Assembly (NCBI RefSeq): GCF_042214795.1
Contig: NZ_CP090177.1
Span: 1-64,000 of the forward strand
Direction: 5' to 3'
DNA from: Arcobacter iocasae
GTDB lineage: Bacteria; Campylobacterota; Campylobacteria; Campylobacterales; Arcobacteraceae
DNA: 64,000 nucleotides
This document shows positions 16,747-25,596 of the stretch, in pieces. The first letter of the stretch is position 1. Every line of letters starts with the position of its first letter. The translations under genes were made by a program, and so were the position numbers. The notes under the pieces are model-generated. The model did no database searches. It was not told the origin of the DNA and saw nothing but the letters and a program-made list of their open reading frames with translations.

Positions 16747-17913
16747 ATGAAAACATTTAAGTTTACTGGTTCAGGATTTGAATATTTTAAAATTTGGATT
16801 GTAAATATACTTTTAACAATTATTACCCTAGGTATTTATTATCCTTGGGCAAAAGTTAGAAACAACAGATATTTATATGCTAACAGTATATTAGAAGAAA
16901 AGAACTTCGAATATCATGCAACAGGCAAACAACTATTTTTTGGATATCTGATTGCTGTTGGATTATTTATTTTATATAAAGTATTGGAAAATTTCTTTCC
17001 AATAGAAAGCATAATTTTACTTATACTATTTGTAATTATAATACCATGGCTTATATGGAGAAGTATGAAGTTTAATTTAAATGTTACAAGTTTTAATAAT
17101 GTTCGATTCAAGTTTGATGGTAAATTAAAAAAATCATACATAATTTTTTTAGCTTTACCAATAATCTTTATCCTTATTTTTGGATTAATTGCTTTTTTTA
17201 TATTTCAAATTAAACATATAACTCCACTTGTTATAGTAGGAATTATTTCACTTATATTTTTCTATATGATTTCATTTTCATATTTTAATATAATGAGAAC
17301 TAGATATTTAATAGATTTTACTAACTATGGAAATGCATCTTTTCAAACGAATATAAATACTAAAGAATACCTAAAAATTATATTAAAAACTATACTAATA
17401 TCAATTACAACATTAATTGTTACAGGAGTTATAATTGCAGTAATATTCTATTTAATGTATGGTTTTACAGAATTTTCTTCAATAATTAGTATGTACAAAA
17501 CAAATCCTGAACTTGTCGGTATTAAAATATTTACTACATTTTTACCATTAATAATAATTAGTTATTTTCTTACAATTCTTGTAAGTATTATTTCATTAGC
17601 TTACTATATTACAAGACAAAGAAAATATATATTTAGCAATACAAAATTAAATGATAAAATTCAATTCAATTCAACTATGAAATTTATACCATATGCTTTT
17701 ATATTAGTTTCAAACTTTCTATTAACATTGATTACATTAGGACTTGCATATCCTTGGGCAAAAGTTAGAATTGCAAAATACACATTAAATAACACTGCAT
17801 TATTAATGGATGGAACATTTGATGGTTATTTTTCAGAAAATATTAAAAAAGAATCAGCAATTGGTGAGGAAATTGGAGATACTTTAAATGTAGAAATTGG
17901 GATGCCATTCTAA
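16747..17913 (+). CDS. DUF898 (YjgN-type) integral membrane protein
   Basis: 388 residues with about nine or ten membrane helices. The protein is internally repeated: YPWAKVRNNRY near residue 36 recurs as YPWAKVRIAKY near residue 337, and both follow a hydrophobic TLGIYYPWA/TLGLAYPWA stretch. This is the DUF898/YjgN family of unknown function. AAGGAG precedes the ATG well. An M48 metalloprotease gene follows directly, a pairing seen in many bacteria, so the two may act together in membrane protein handling. That role is inference. Confidence 0.82.
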   Translation: MKTFKFTGSGFEYFKIWIVNILLTIITLGIYYPWAKVRNNRYLYANSILEEKNFEYHATGKQLFFGYLIAVGLFILYKVLENFFPIESIILLILFVIIIPWLIWRSMKFNLNVTSFNNVRFKFDGKLKKSYIIFLALPIIFILIFGLIAFFIFQIKHITPLVIVGIISLIFFYMISFSYFNIMRTRYLIDFTNYGNASFQTNINTKEYLKIILKTILISITTLIVTGVIIAVIFYLMYGFTEFSSIISMYKTNPELVGIKIFTTFLPLIIISYFLTILVSIISLAYYITRQRKYIFSNTKLNDKIQFNSTMKFIPYAFILVSNFLLTLITLGLAYPWAKVRIAKYTLNNTALLMDGTFDGYFSENIKKESAIGEEIGDTLNVEIGMPF

Positions 17914-17914
17914 A

Positions 17915-18973
17915 GTGATTTTAGGATACTTATATAAAAAAAATAGCTCAACATCTGAAAATGCTGAGCTATTTATAAAAGATAATTTTTATAGTATAAA
18001 GTCTAATAATAATTTAATAGATGATGGGAAAATAGAATCCTTATCAATAAGTTCTAGATTAGGAAATACTAAAAGAAAAATTACGCTTGAAAATGGCGAA
18101 GTTTTTATGACAGATGAAAATGATTTAATAGATTTATATCTTATAAAGCCTCTTAAAAAAAATAGTTTACTGCACAAATTAGAATCACATTTGGTTTTGG
18201 TATTTATTTCAATATTATTTACACTTTTCACAGTTTTTAGCTTTTTTAAATGGGGAGTACCTTATATAAGTGGAAAACTTGCTTTTGCATTACCAAGTGA
18301 ATTAAATACATTAATTTCTAAAAATACATTAAAAACTTTAGATAAACATTTTTTTACTAAAAGCAAACTTTTAAAACAAAAAAAAGAACAGATACTAATA
18401 TCTTTTAATAAAGATGTCTTACCTCATATCAAGGAAAAAAGCTTTAAGTACAAACTACATTTTAGAAACTGGCAGATAAATAATACTAATATTCCAAATG
18501 CTTTTGCTTTACCTAATGGAGATATCGTACTTACTGATGAATTTATAAAATTAAGTAAAAATAACAATGAAATAAACTCAGTAATATTCCACGAAATTGG
18601 ACATGTAGTTCATAGACATGGCTTAAAAAGAATTATTGAAAATAGTTTTGTTAGTATTTTTGCTATGTATATTACAGGTGATGGTACATTTTTTTCTGAT
18701 TTAGGTGTGGGGATAGGTTCTTTATTCCTAAATACTAACTTTTCAAGAAAACATGAAATAGAAGCTGACGAGTTTGCTTTTGAAATGATGTTGAAATCTA
18801 AAATAAATCCTAAAAATTTTTCTTCTATACTTGAAAGGATAACTTTATCAAAGAATGGAGAAAAAGAAACTATTTTTGATTATTTTTCTTCTCATCCAAC
18901 TAATAAAGAAAGAATAACTCTTGCAAATAAATATGTTAGCTGTTATAAAAATAATTTAACTATTTGTAATTAG
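17915..18973 (+). CDS. M48-family membrane metalloprotease
   Basis: About 352 residues. An N-terminal soluble domain (about 85 residues) is followed by one membrane helix (LVLVFISILFTLFTVFSFF) and a zinc protease domain with HEIGHVVHRH and a downstream glutamate in EIEADEFAFE. The His, Glu and distal Glu zinc residues are all there. GTG 17915, one base after the DUF898 stop, is chosen because homologues begin near ILGYLY. TTG 17897 is an in-frame alternative overlapping the upstream gene. It resembles YfgC/LoiP-like quality-control proteases. Substrates are unknown. Confidence 0.82.
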   Translation: MILGYLYKKNSSTSENAELFIKDNFYSIKSNNNLIDDGKIESLSISSRLGNTKRKITLENGEVFMTDENDLIDLYLIKPLKKNSLLHKLESHLVLVFISILFTLFTVFSFFKWGVPYISGKLAFALPSELNTLISKNTLKTLDKHFFTKSKLLKQKKEQILISFNKDVLPHIKEKSFKYKLHFRNWQINNTNIPNAFALPNGDIVLTDEFIKLSKNNNEINSVIFHEIGHVVHRHGLKRIIENSFVSIFAMYITGDGTFFSDLGVGIGSLFLNTNFSRKHEIEADEFAFEMMLKSKINPKNFSSILERITLSKNGEKETIFDYFSSHPTNKERITLANKYVSCYKNNLTICN

Positions 18974-18998
18974 GATATAAATATTTTAAATTTATATC
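18974..18998 (+). terminator. A/T-rich hairpin after the M48 gene
   Basis: GATATAAAT (18974-18982) pairs with ATTTATATC (18990-18998) across a 7-nt loop, followed by a T-rich stretch. The hairpin is weak because of its base composition, but it is placed exactly after the stop codon. Confidence 0.45.
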
Positions 18999-19106
18999 AT
19001 TAAATTTATTTTTTCAGAAATAATAAAGCTTAAAAAACTAATTTCTAAGAAATTTATAGATAGAATTAACCCTTTAAAAAATTGAGAAAGTATAAAAGGA
19101 ACATGT

Positions 19107-20441
19107 TTGAATAAATTTACAAGAATTGGGTTTATTTTAGCAGCAGCTGGTTCAGCTGTTGGATTAGGTAATATTTGGAAGTTTCCATATATCACAGGAG
19201 AATATGGAGGTGGAGCATTTGTTATTGTTTACCTCTTAGCAATACTTTTTATAGGATTAACAATATTTATTGCAGAAACAGTTATCGGTCAATATGGAGA
19301 AGCTAATGTTTCTACATCATTTGTAAAAATGTCGAAATCTAAAAATGAAAATTGGAAATTTGCCGCATTTATGATCTTTGCTGGACTTGTGATTCTCTCT
19401 TTTTATTCTGTTGTATTAGGTTGGATTTTAAACTATATTGTTACATCTTTTCAAACACTTCCTTCTACTTCTGAAGTTGCAGGAAAAACTTTTAATAATC
19501 TTATTTCAAATGAAATTTCTTCTGAAATCTTTTATCATACACTTATAGCATTAGCAGTTGTTTTTATTGTATTAAAAGGCGTAAAAGATGGAATAGAAAA
19601 AATAAATCTTATTTTAATGCCCCTATTAGGTTTAATATTAATTGGGCTTTTAATTTATGCATTGACTTTAGATAGTTTTTCACAAGCTCTTAGTTTTATG
19701 TTTATTGCCGACTGGAGTAAAATCAATGGTGATGCACTACTCGCAGCACTAGGACAAGCATTTTTTACTTTATCAGTGGGGATTGGTACTATTATTACTT
19801 ATTCAGCATCTTTAGACAAAAATGCAAACTTTTTTAAATCATCTGTTTTAGTTGCTTTAGTTGATACAGTTATTGCTATAATTGCTGGATTGATTATCTT
19901 TACTTTCCTTTTTGATGCGGGAGCAAAAAGTGCAGCAGGACCGGGACTTGTATTTATTTCTCTTCCTGTTATATTTTCTCAATGGGGAGTTTTAGGACAT
20001 GTTATTGCTATCTCATTTTTCTCTGCCCTTGTTTTTGCAGGAATAACATCTGCTGTTTCTATGATAGAACCTGCTTTGATGTTTTTTATTGAAAGATATA
20101 ATATGACAAGATTAAAAGCTACTATAATCTGTGGATCAATTTTCTACATTCTTGGAATTGTCGCCCTACTTTCTATGTCTTCTGCATATAGTACATCATT
20201 AACATTTTTTGGTAAAAACGCCTTTGATTGGATGGATTTCTTAACATCTTCTATTTCAATGCCTATTGCAGGAATAGTAACTTGTATCTTTTTGGGTTAT
20301 TATGTAGATAAACAACTACTTCAAGATAAATTTACAAAATTTGTATCTTTAGCAGTATTTAATATTTGGTATGCCTTGATTAAATATATTGTTCCAATTG
20401 CTATTGCAATTTTATTATTAAATAAATTAGGTCTTATCTAA
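19107..20441 (+). CDS. Sodium:neurotransmitter-symporter-family (NSS/SNF) transporter
   Basis: 444 residues with about 11-12 membrane helices, the length of bacterial LeuT-like members. The N-terminal fingerprint RIGFILAAAGSAVGLGNIWKFPY holds the unwound helix-1 region that binds sodium and substrate, and EYGGGAFVIVYLL follows. Such proteins import amino acids or related amines with Na+. The start is TTG 19107, supported by AAAAGGA seven bases upstream; the nearby ATG 19103 is out of frame and stops at once. It is a single gene with a hairpin on each side. Substrate cannot be read from the sequence. Confidence 0.9.
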   Translation: MNKFTRIGFILAAAGSAVGLGNIWKFPYITGEYGGGAFVIVYLLAILFIGLTIFIAETVIGQYGEANVSTSFVKMSKSKNENWKFAAFMIFAGLVILSFYSVVLGWILNYIVTSFQTLPSTSEVAGKTFNNLISNEISSEIFYHTLIALAVVFIVLKGVKDGIEKINLILMPLLGLILIGLLIYALTLDSFSQALSFMFIADWSKINGDALLAALGQAFFTLSVGIGTIITYSASLDKNANFFKSSVLVALVDTVIAIIAGLIIFTFLFDAGAKSAAGPGLVFISLPVIFSQWGVLGHVIAISFFSALVFAGITSAVSMIEPALMFFIERYNMTRLKATIICGSIFYILGIVALLSMSSAYSTSLTFFGKNAFDWMDFLTSSISMPIAGIVTCIFLGYYVDKQLLQDKFTKFVSLAVFNIWYALIKYIVPIAIAILLLNKLGLI

Positions 20442-20444
20442 GTT

Positions 20445-20470
20445 TTTATAGGAGATTTTTCTCCTATAAA
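20445..20470. terminator. Bidirectional terminator between transporter and comEC
   Basis: TTTATAGGAG (20445-20454), loop ATTTTT, CTCCTATAAA (20461-20470). The 10-bp perfect stem lies between convergent genes and overlaps the comEC stop. Confidence 0.75.
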
Positions 20471-21699
20471 TACAAGTACAAATTAAAGCTCACAAGTAAA
20501 ATATTTAAAACCCAAAAAGCCTCTTTTCTTATAATTGCAAGTAGTGAAAATATAATATAAGTTATAAAAAACCAAAGTGGTGTCATCACTTCAAAACTTT
20601 GAAACTTCATATTTAACACAGAATTTATAAATGGGTCTAAAATACCTCCAAATCCAATAAAATGTAAAAATAGTTCTAAGGGATAAAAAATAGTAAAAAC
20701 TATAGTAATAAGTGGAGAAAATAGTTGGACCCAAGAAGTTACTCCAAAAAAGTAATGAACTATGGGATTAAAGCTTGCAAAAATCCAAATATTAAAAAAT
20801 AGAAATAGAAATACTTTATTAAGGTTTTGAAAATATTTTATAAATAGGAATATATAAAATACTCCAATAATGGAAAACCACAAAGAGATTGAAAATAAAA
20901 ATTTTGGGAAAAGTACAATTATAAATAGTAAAGTAAGTAAAAGTGTCTCAAAGGAGATTAACCTTATGTTTGCCCTTAATAAAAATATCCCAAAAAGCAT
21001 CATAATAAAAGCTCTTAAAAGTGAAGGTACTAAATTTGTAAAAATCAAATATACAAATAATAAAGATAAAACAATGCATAAAATATCAAACCTTCTATTT
21101 CTATAAGGAAAATATCTATTATGAAAAAAATTGTATGGATAATAAAATATAAAATAAAGAATAAATGATAATACACCTAAGTGAAATCCAGAAATTGCTA
21201 TTAAATGAGAAATGGAATATATAGCAAAAATATCTCTTAACTCATTGTTTACAGGAAGAGCTAAAAATATTGCTTCATATATTTCACTTATATTTTTATT
21301 TGTATGTTGGGATTGTATTTTTTCTTTTAAATCTTTTTTTATACTATACTTTTGATATTTAAAAATATTGAAACTCTTTACATAAAAGCCTTTTAAATAC
21401 TCTAGAAAGGATACTTTTCCACTAAGTATAGATATATCTACATAATCAAGTCTTTTTAAATCTAAACCCTTAGGAGTAGATGTAAAAAAAGAGAACTTAG
21501 TACCTTGTAATTTATAGATATCAAAATCATCTTTTTCATACTTATTTATAACTTGCGCTTGTAGTTTATATATGGAATTAGCAGTAAAATCTTTATAATT
21601 ATTATATTGAACGAATAAGGTAACAAAAGAAATAAGTATCAAAAAGAGACAAAAGTAAAGTAGCTCTTTTTTGTCATTTATCAAATTTAATTTTTGCAT
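20464..21699 (-). CDS. ComEC/Rec2-family competence membrane protein (short form)
   Basis: 411 residues of almost wholly hydrophobic sequence. The competence-domain core AIYSISHLIAISGFHLGVLSFIL (residues about 161-183) is the signature of ComEC/Rec2, the channel that brings single-stranded DNA across the inner membrane in natural transformation. An N-terminal OB-like part precedes it. The C-terminal metallo-beta-lactamase-like domain of longer ComEC proteins is absent, as is usual in Campylobacterota. A hairpin separates it from ovoA upstream. Confidence 0.85.
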   Translation of the reverse strand: MQKLNLINDKKELLYFCLFLILISFVTLFVQYNNYKDFTANSIYKLQAQVINKYEKDDFDIYKLQGTKFSFFTSTPKGLDLKRLDYVDISILSGKVSFLEYLKGFYVKSFNIFKYQKYSIKKDLKEKIQSQHTNKNISEIYEAIFLALPVNNELRDIFAIYSISHLIAISGFHLGVLSFILYFIFYYPYNFFHNRYFPYRNRRFDILCIVLSLLFVYLIFTNLVPSLLRAFIMMLFGIFLLRANIRLISFETLLLTLLFIIVLFPKFLFSISLWFSIIGVFYIFLFIKYFQNLNKVFLFLFFNIWIFASFNPIVHYFFGVTSWVQLFSPLITIVFTIFYPLELFLHFIGFGGILDPFINSVLNMKFQSFEVMTPLWFFITYIIFSLLAIIRKEAFWVLNILLVSFNLYLYL

Positions 21700-21704
21700 T
21701 AATT

Positions 21705-21741
21705 ATTCTACTAAATAATGTTTTAATTTATTTAGTAGAAT
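21705..21741 (-). terminator. Hairpin between ovoA and comEC
   Basis: ATTCTACTAAATAA (21705-21718) and TTATTTAGTAGAAT (21728-21741) are perfect 14-bp inverted arms with a 9-nt loop. It lies 6 bp after the ovoA stop and 6 bp before the comEC start. No T-run follows on the minus strand, so it may attenuate or protect mRNA instead of fully terminating. Confidence 0.55.
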
Positions 21742-21747
21742 ATGGTT

Positions 21748-23841
21748 TTATTTAATCTTTTTCCAAATACTCATTTGAGATATAGTATGTTGGTGTTTTC
21801 TAGCTGTCTCTTTTATCACAAAAGGAACATCAATGGTATCTAGTAATTCAAATCTATCTTTTAAATTCTCTTTTAAAGTATCTAAAGTTTTTACTTCTTT
21901 ATTATCTCTAACAAAACCACCTAGCCAGTTTTGTTTAGGAGTATAATCTTCAAGCCAAGTATATGGACTCAATAGTACTAAAAGACCATCTTTATTTACC
22001 CTATTTGGGATATCATCTAAGAATTTTTGTGGATAATATAATCTATCTATCAAGTTTGAACAAAAAATCAAATCATAAGCTGTATACATATCTTTTAAAT
22101 TACAAGCATCACCTTGCATAAAAGTAACTCTCTCTTTTGTTTCTTCAAGTCCAAAATTATCCAATGCTACTGTTTTTTCTTCGTATAATTCACCCTCAGT
22201 TGCAACTTTATAAGTTAAACTCTCATATTTTTTAAGTTTTATTCCAACACTGATGAAATTAGCACTAAAGTCTATTCCTAATACCTCATCAAATATTTTT
22301 CCTAATTCAAATGAACTTCTTCCAACACTACAACCTAAATCAAGTGCTTTTTCTTTTTTGATACCTTCTAAATATGGTTTTAATACCTCAACAGAATTTT
22401 TAGGAAAATTTTTAACTCCATAAACCTCTTCACCATAATGAAATTCACAATACTGAGAAACTTGCTCATCTGTTTCATATACATTATCATTTAGTTTAGT
22501 TCTGTACTCATTATCACTTTTAACATATCTAAACCCTGCATGTTGGAAAAAGTGTTTTCTAAAGGCATATCTTGCACTTCTTAAAGTCTCATTTCCTAAA
22601 CTAATAAATGACCCACCTTTTATAAGGGCATGTCTATCATCAAAGGTAGGAGTTGTAAAGTCATCATATATAGGATGTGTTTCAAATCCATCAAGGGGAT
22701 ACATAGGAGTTATACTCCATTGCCATACATTACCAACTACATCATAAAATTCACCCATAGGATATTTATCTACTGGTGTTTGGTTAAAATACTTTAATCC
22801 AATATTTGATTCACACTCTTGAGCTTTTACATAATCATTTAATCTATAATATTCATCTTCGCTTGGAAGTCTTACTTCAAAACCTAACTTTTCACTTTTA
22901 TATTTACAAAATGCTTCTGCTTCATATACATTAATATCAACAGGATAATTCAATGGTAACTCAACTACTCTATTTATCTCTCTTAAATAGTATTTGTCAT
23001 CCTCTTTCATCCAGAATGTTGGCATCTTAGTTTGAGTAAAGTCTAACCACTTCAACCCATCTTTACTAAAGTAATGCAATTTATTATAACCACCATCTTT
23101 TACAAACTCTAAAAACTCTCCATTTGATACAAGATATTTACTAGCTTTAAACTCTTTTATATTTGCTCTATGAAATGCAAATTCATTATCCCAACCATAA
23201 TAGTTTGGTTTTTTATGATCTTTTTGAAGTATAACTTCCCCACCCTCTACTGATACTAATTCATTTTGAGGATAAGTTTGACTTCTCTCATTGTTATATG
23301 TAAATAACTCATCATCACTAAAATATTTTATATCAAGTTCTCTAAGTAATACAGATGATGTCTCTATATGTATATTCTCATGTTCTATTCCCATAATTAT
23401 AATCCACATAGGAGAATTCCAATTAATAGGAATAGTAAATTCAATAGTATCAATAAGCTCTAATACTAAAGTCTTTACCTCATCTCTATATGCTTTTGTC
23501 TCTTCGTATGTTGGCCATTGATAATTTTCATCATTTAAATCATCCCAACTCATTTCATCTACACCAATAGCAAATAAGGCTTCATAAGTTTTGTTTACTC
23601 GTTTAGTTGTTAGATTTGATACATTTAACTTATTCATAAAAAATGTAGCTGTATGTCCAAAATAAAATATCAAAGGGTGTCTTAATCTATTTGGTTGTTC
23701 AAGTATATGCTTTTTGTCTATTAATAAATCAAAAAGTTTTTCATCTAATTCATAAGTTTGCAAAAAATATTGTTTTATCTCTTCTCTTTTTTCTTCTACT
23801 GTTCCATTGTTTAAATCTATAGTTTTCCAAGTATAATTCAT
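21748..23841 (-). CDS. ovoA: 5-histidylcysteine sulfoxide synthase fused to methyltransferase (ovothiol synthase OvoA)
   Basis: 697 residues, the full three-part OvoA length. An N-terminal DinB-like part carries iron ligands H63 (FGHTATFF) and the HxxxHxE motif EHENIHIE (H154, H158). A formylglycine-enzyme-like sulfoxide synthase domain follows (about 190-455, with YPMGEFYDVVGNVWQWS and GGSFISLGNE). A C-terminal SAM methyltransferase with ALDLGCSVGRSSFELG ends the protein. OvoA joins cysteine to C5 of histidine with O2 and then methylates the imidazole to give ovothiol, a redox thiol. A PLP sulfoxide lyase (OvoB) is also needed and is not clearly present nearby. It has its own upstream gap of 111 bp. 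Confidence 0.9.
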   Translation of the reverse strand: MNYTWKTIDLNNGTVEEKREEIKQYFLQTYELDEKLFDLLIDKKHILEQPNRLRHPLIFYFGHTATFFMNKLNVSNLTTKRVNKTYEALFAIGVDEMSWDDLNDENYQWPTYEETKAYRDEVKTLVLELIDTIEFTIPINWNSPMWIIIMGIEHENIHIETSSVLLRELDIKYFSDDELFTYNNERSQTYPQNELVSVEGGEVILQKDHKKPNYYGWDNEFAFHRANIKEFKASKYLVSNGEFLEFVKDGGYNKLHYFSKDGLKWLDFTQTKMPTFWMKEDDKYYLREINRVVELPLNYPVDINVYEAEAFCKYKSEKLGFEVRLPSEDEYYRLNDYVKAQECESNIGLKYFNQTPVDKYPMGEFYDVVGNVWQWSITPMYPLDGFETHPIYDDFTTPTFDDRHALIKGGSFISLGNETLRSARYAFRKHFFQHAGFRYVKSDNEYRTKLNDNVYETDEQVSQYCEFHYGEEVYGVKNFPKNSVEVLKPYLEGIKKEKALDLGCSVGRSSFELGKIFDEVLGIDFSANFISVGIKLKKYESLTYKVATEGELYEEKTVALDNFGLEETKERVTFMQGDACNLKDMYTAYDLIFCSNLIDRLYYPQKFLDDIPNRVNKDGLLVLLSPYTWLEDYTPKQNWLGGFVRDNKEVKTLDTLKENLKDRFELLDTIDVPFVIKETARKHQHTISQMSIWKKIK

Positions 23842-23952
23842 CTATTACCTTTTTTCATATTTTGTTGTATTTTATTGTCTTTAATAGCTATTTTGTACGC
23901 TTATAATATCTATTCATATATTTCTTATTTCGTTTATTATATATAAATTAAA

Positions 23953-25023
23953 TTACAATTCAATAATATCTGATAGTTTTTTAGCTAAATCTAAAATCTC
24001 TTCTTTTTCATTTAATCCATCAATAAATCTTTGGGGAATATTTTTTAATCCCACTTGTGCACCAACTAATGCTCCTGTTAATATTGACCTTGCTTGATTT
24101 TGTCCACCACCATTAAGAGCATGTAAAATAGCACTTTCAAAATCATCATTAAATCTTGCAGCTAAATAATAACTTGCTGGTAATATATGATAAATTGCAC
24201 ATGGCATTCCATACACAAGTGATACTTTCCATGCTGGTTCTATTTTTATATCTTTATCATTTGCAGCTTGTGCAATAAAAGATGGTGATAATAAAGCATC
24301 AGGAGAAGCAAACAATCCTATATTTGAAGGATCTTTTGCTCCATCTTTTGGTGGCTTTAATCCCTCAGTAGTAACTGCATGAAAAGGAAGCTCACCTTTT
24401 TTAACTAGTCTCATTAGTTTATTAGATATTTGAGCATCTAATTTTTCACCTTGAACTAGTTGAGCTAATACTGCCCCATATGCAACAGTCATAGAACCTA
24501 CTATATCATCCACTTGTGTTAAAAATGTATTGTGGGAAATACTTTTTGCTAACTCTTTTGGCTTTAGTGTATATGCTACAGCAATAGCAAGTGTTCTCTC
24601 AATAGATTCTGTTGTATCTGCTCTACTTCCAACTTTATCCCAAGGTAAGTTTTGCTCAACTCTTTGTCTATATACTTCTCTAATAGATTGAGAAGTATAA
24701 CCACCTGGTCCATGAGTTGGTATTCCATCTATTTTAGTAAATAAATCTTCATCCATCTTTTTACAAAAGTCTTCTTCGTTGTAAGATTTATTTTCTATAA
24801 GAGATTTAATCATAAGCTTAAGTATATATCCAGCTTGAGATTGATTACCTTTTTTTTCATGTTCATGGTATCTTCCTTTTTTAGGAGAGGTATAAGTAGT
24901 AATCCATTGTCCATAATCTTTGTATTGTTCTTCTAAGTCATAATACCAATGTGGGCCCAAAGCAATTGCATCACCTATAAATGCTCCAACAATAGCACCT
25001 TGTGCTCTATCTTTAATATCCAT
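23953..25023 (-). CDS. ADP-ribosylglycohydrolase-family protein with degenerate metal motifs
   Basis: 356 residues with the all-helical DraG/ARH fold; the opening GAFIGDAIALGPHWYYD and the closing GALVGAQVGLKNIP are clear. Active ARH enzymes bind two Mg ions through a TDDT-type motif and a C-terminal GGDxDT motif. Here these positions read KGNQSQAG and GGGQNQARS, with the aspartates missing. It may therefore bind a ligand without classic ADP-ribose hydrolysis, or use another chemistry. Two near-identical palindromes lie directly upstream. A second family member is at 60028-61089. Substrate unknown. Confidence 0.82.
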   Translation of the reverse strand: MDIKDRAQGAIVGAFIGDAIALGPHWYYDLEEQYKDYGQWITTYTSPKKGRYHEHEKKGNQSQAGYILKLMIKSLIENKSYNEEDFCKKMDEDLFTKIDGIPTHGPGGYTSQSIREVYRQRVEQNLPWDKVGSRADTTESIERTLAIAVAYTLKPKELAKSISHNTFLTQVDDIVGSMTVAYGAVLAQLVQGEKLDAQISNKLMRLVKKGELPFHAVTTEGLKPPKDGAKDPSNIGLFASPDALLSPSFIAQAANDKDIKIEPAWKVSLVYGMPCAIYHILPASYYLAARFNDDFESAILHALNGGGQNQARSILTGALVGAQVGLKNIPQRFIDGLNEKEEILDLAKKLSDIIEL

Positions 25024-25037
25024 AGTTTTTTCCTTTA

Positions 25038-25085
25038 AATACTACTAATTAGTAATTTATTTTAGAATAATACTACTAACTAGTA
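25038..25085. promoter_or_regulatory. Tandem palindromic operator in front of the ADP-ribosylglycohydrolase gene
   Basis: The 17-bp unit AATACTACTAATTAGTA (25038-25054) recurs as AATACTACTAACTAGTA (25069-25085), a period of 31 bp or about three helical turns. Each contains TACTAA(T/C)TAGTA; the first is a perfect 12-bp palindrome and the second differs at one base. The position 15-62 bp upstream of ATG 25023 suits a repressor. TACT...AGTA sites resemble those of HxlR-type regulators, but that is a weak guess, and no regulator gene is adjacent. Confidence 0.55.
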
Positions 25086-25096
25086 TTTATGTCAAG

Positions 25097-25576
25097 TTAT
25101 ATCAATAGTTCTTTAGAGAGTATAATTCCATCCATATCTGCATAAACTATGTCACCTTGAGAAAATTTAACTCCACAAAAAGAGACATCAACTCCTATTT
25201 CACCTTGTGTTTCAATACCATATTTTCTACTACAAGTTCCCCTTGCAAATAATATAAGATCCATATCTTTTGTAAAAAAAGTATCTCTTACATATCCATT
25301 TACAATGATTCCCTCATAGTTATTATCAACAGCAAATTTAGCAAGATTGTCTCCTACTACTGCAAAGTATTCTTCTTCCACATCAACAACAACTATCTTT
25401 CCTGTACCATCTACATCTTTTAATAAGTTTTTTAGATCTGTATTATTTCTATCAAGCTTTATAGTTACTACTTCTCCATAAGCTTTTAGCTTTCCGCCAT
25501 AGTTTTTAAACTCATTATCTAATACATATACTTTATCTGGGTGTGCATCACTTATATCTGCTGTAAAAAAATCCAT
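25097..25576 (-). CDS. rraA: RraA-family protein
   Basis: 159 residues, typical of RraA. The block VVGDNLAKFAVDNNYEGIIVNGYVRD (about residues 73-98) includes the conserved GDN and the R-D pair used for metal and substrate binding in the aldolase members. The family includes inhibitors of RNase E and class II 4-hydroxy-4-methyl-2-oxoglutarate or oxaloacetate-decarboxylating aldolases. Campylobacterota generally lack a classic RNase E, so the enzyme role may be more relevant; this is inference. It lies 20 bp after the threonine aldolase gene, in the same transcription unit. Confidence 0.82.
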   Translation of the reverse strand: MDFFTADISDAHPDKVYVLDNEFKNYGGKLKAYGEVVTIKLDRNNTDLKNLLKDVDGTGKIVVVDVEEEYFAVVGDNLAKFAVDNNYEGIIVNGYVRDTFFTKDMDLILFARGTCSRKYGIETQGEIGVDVSFCGVKFSQGDIVYADMDGIILSKELLI

Positions 25577-25596
25577 TTATTTTCCTTTTTATAATT

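Noticed and set aside
25038..25085. Insertion-sequence ends or an attachment site
   Set aside because: The two repeats are in direct order, only 31 bp apart, with no transposase or integrase gene; an operator explains them better.
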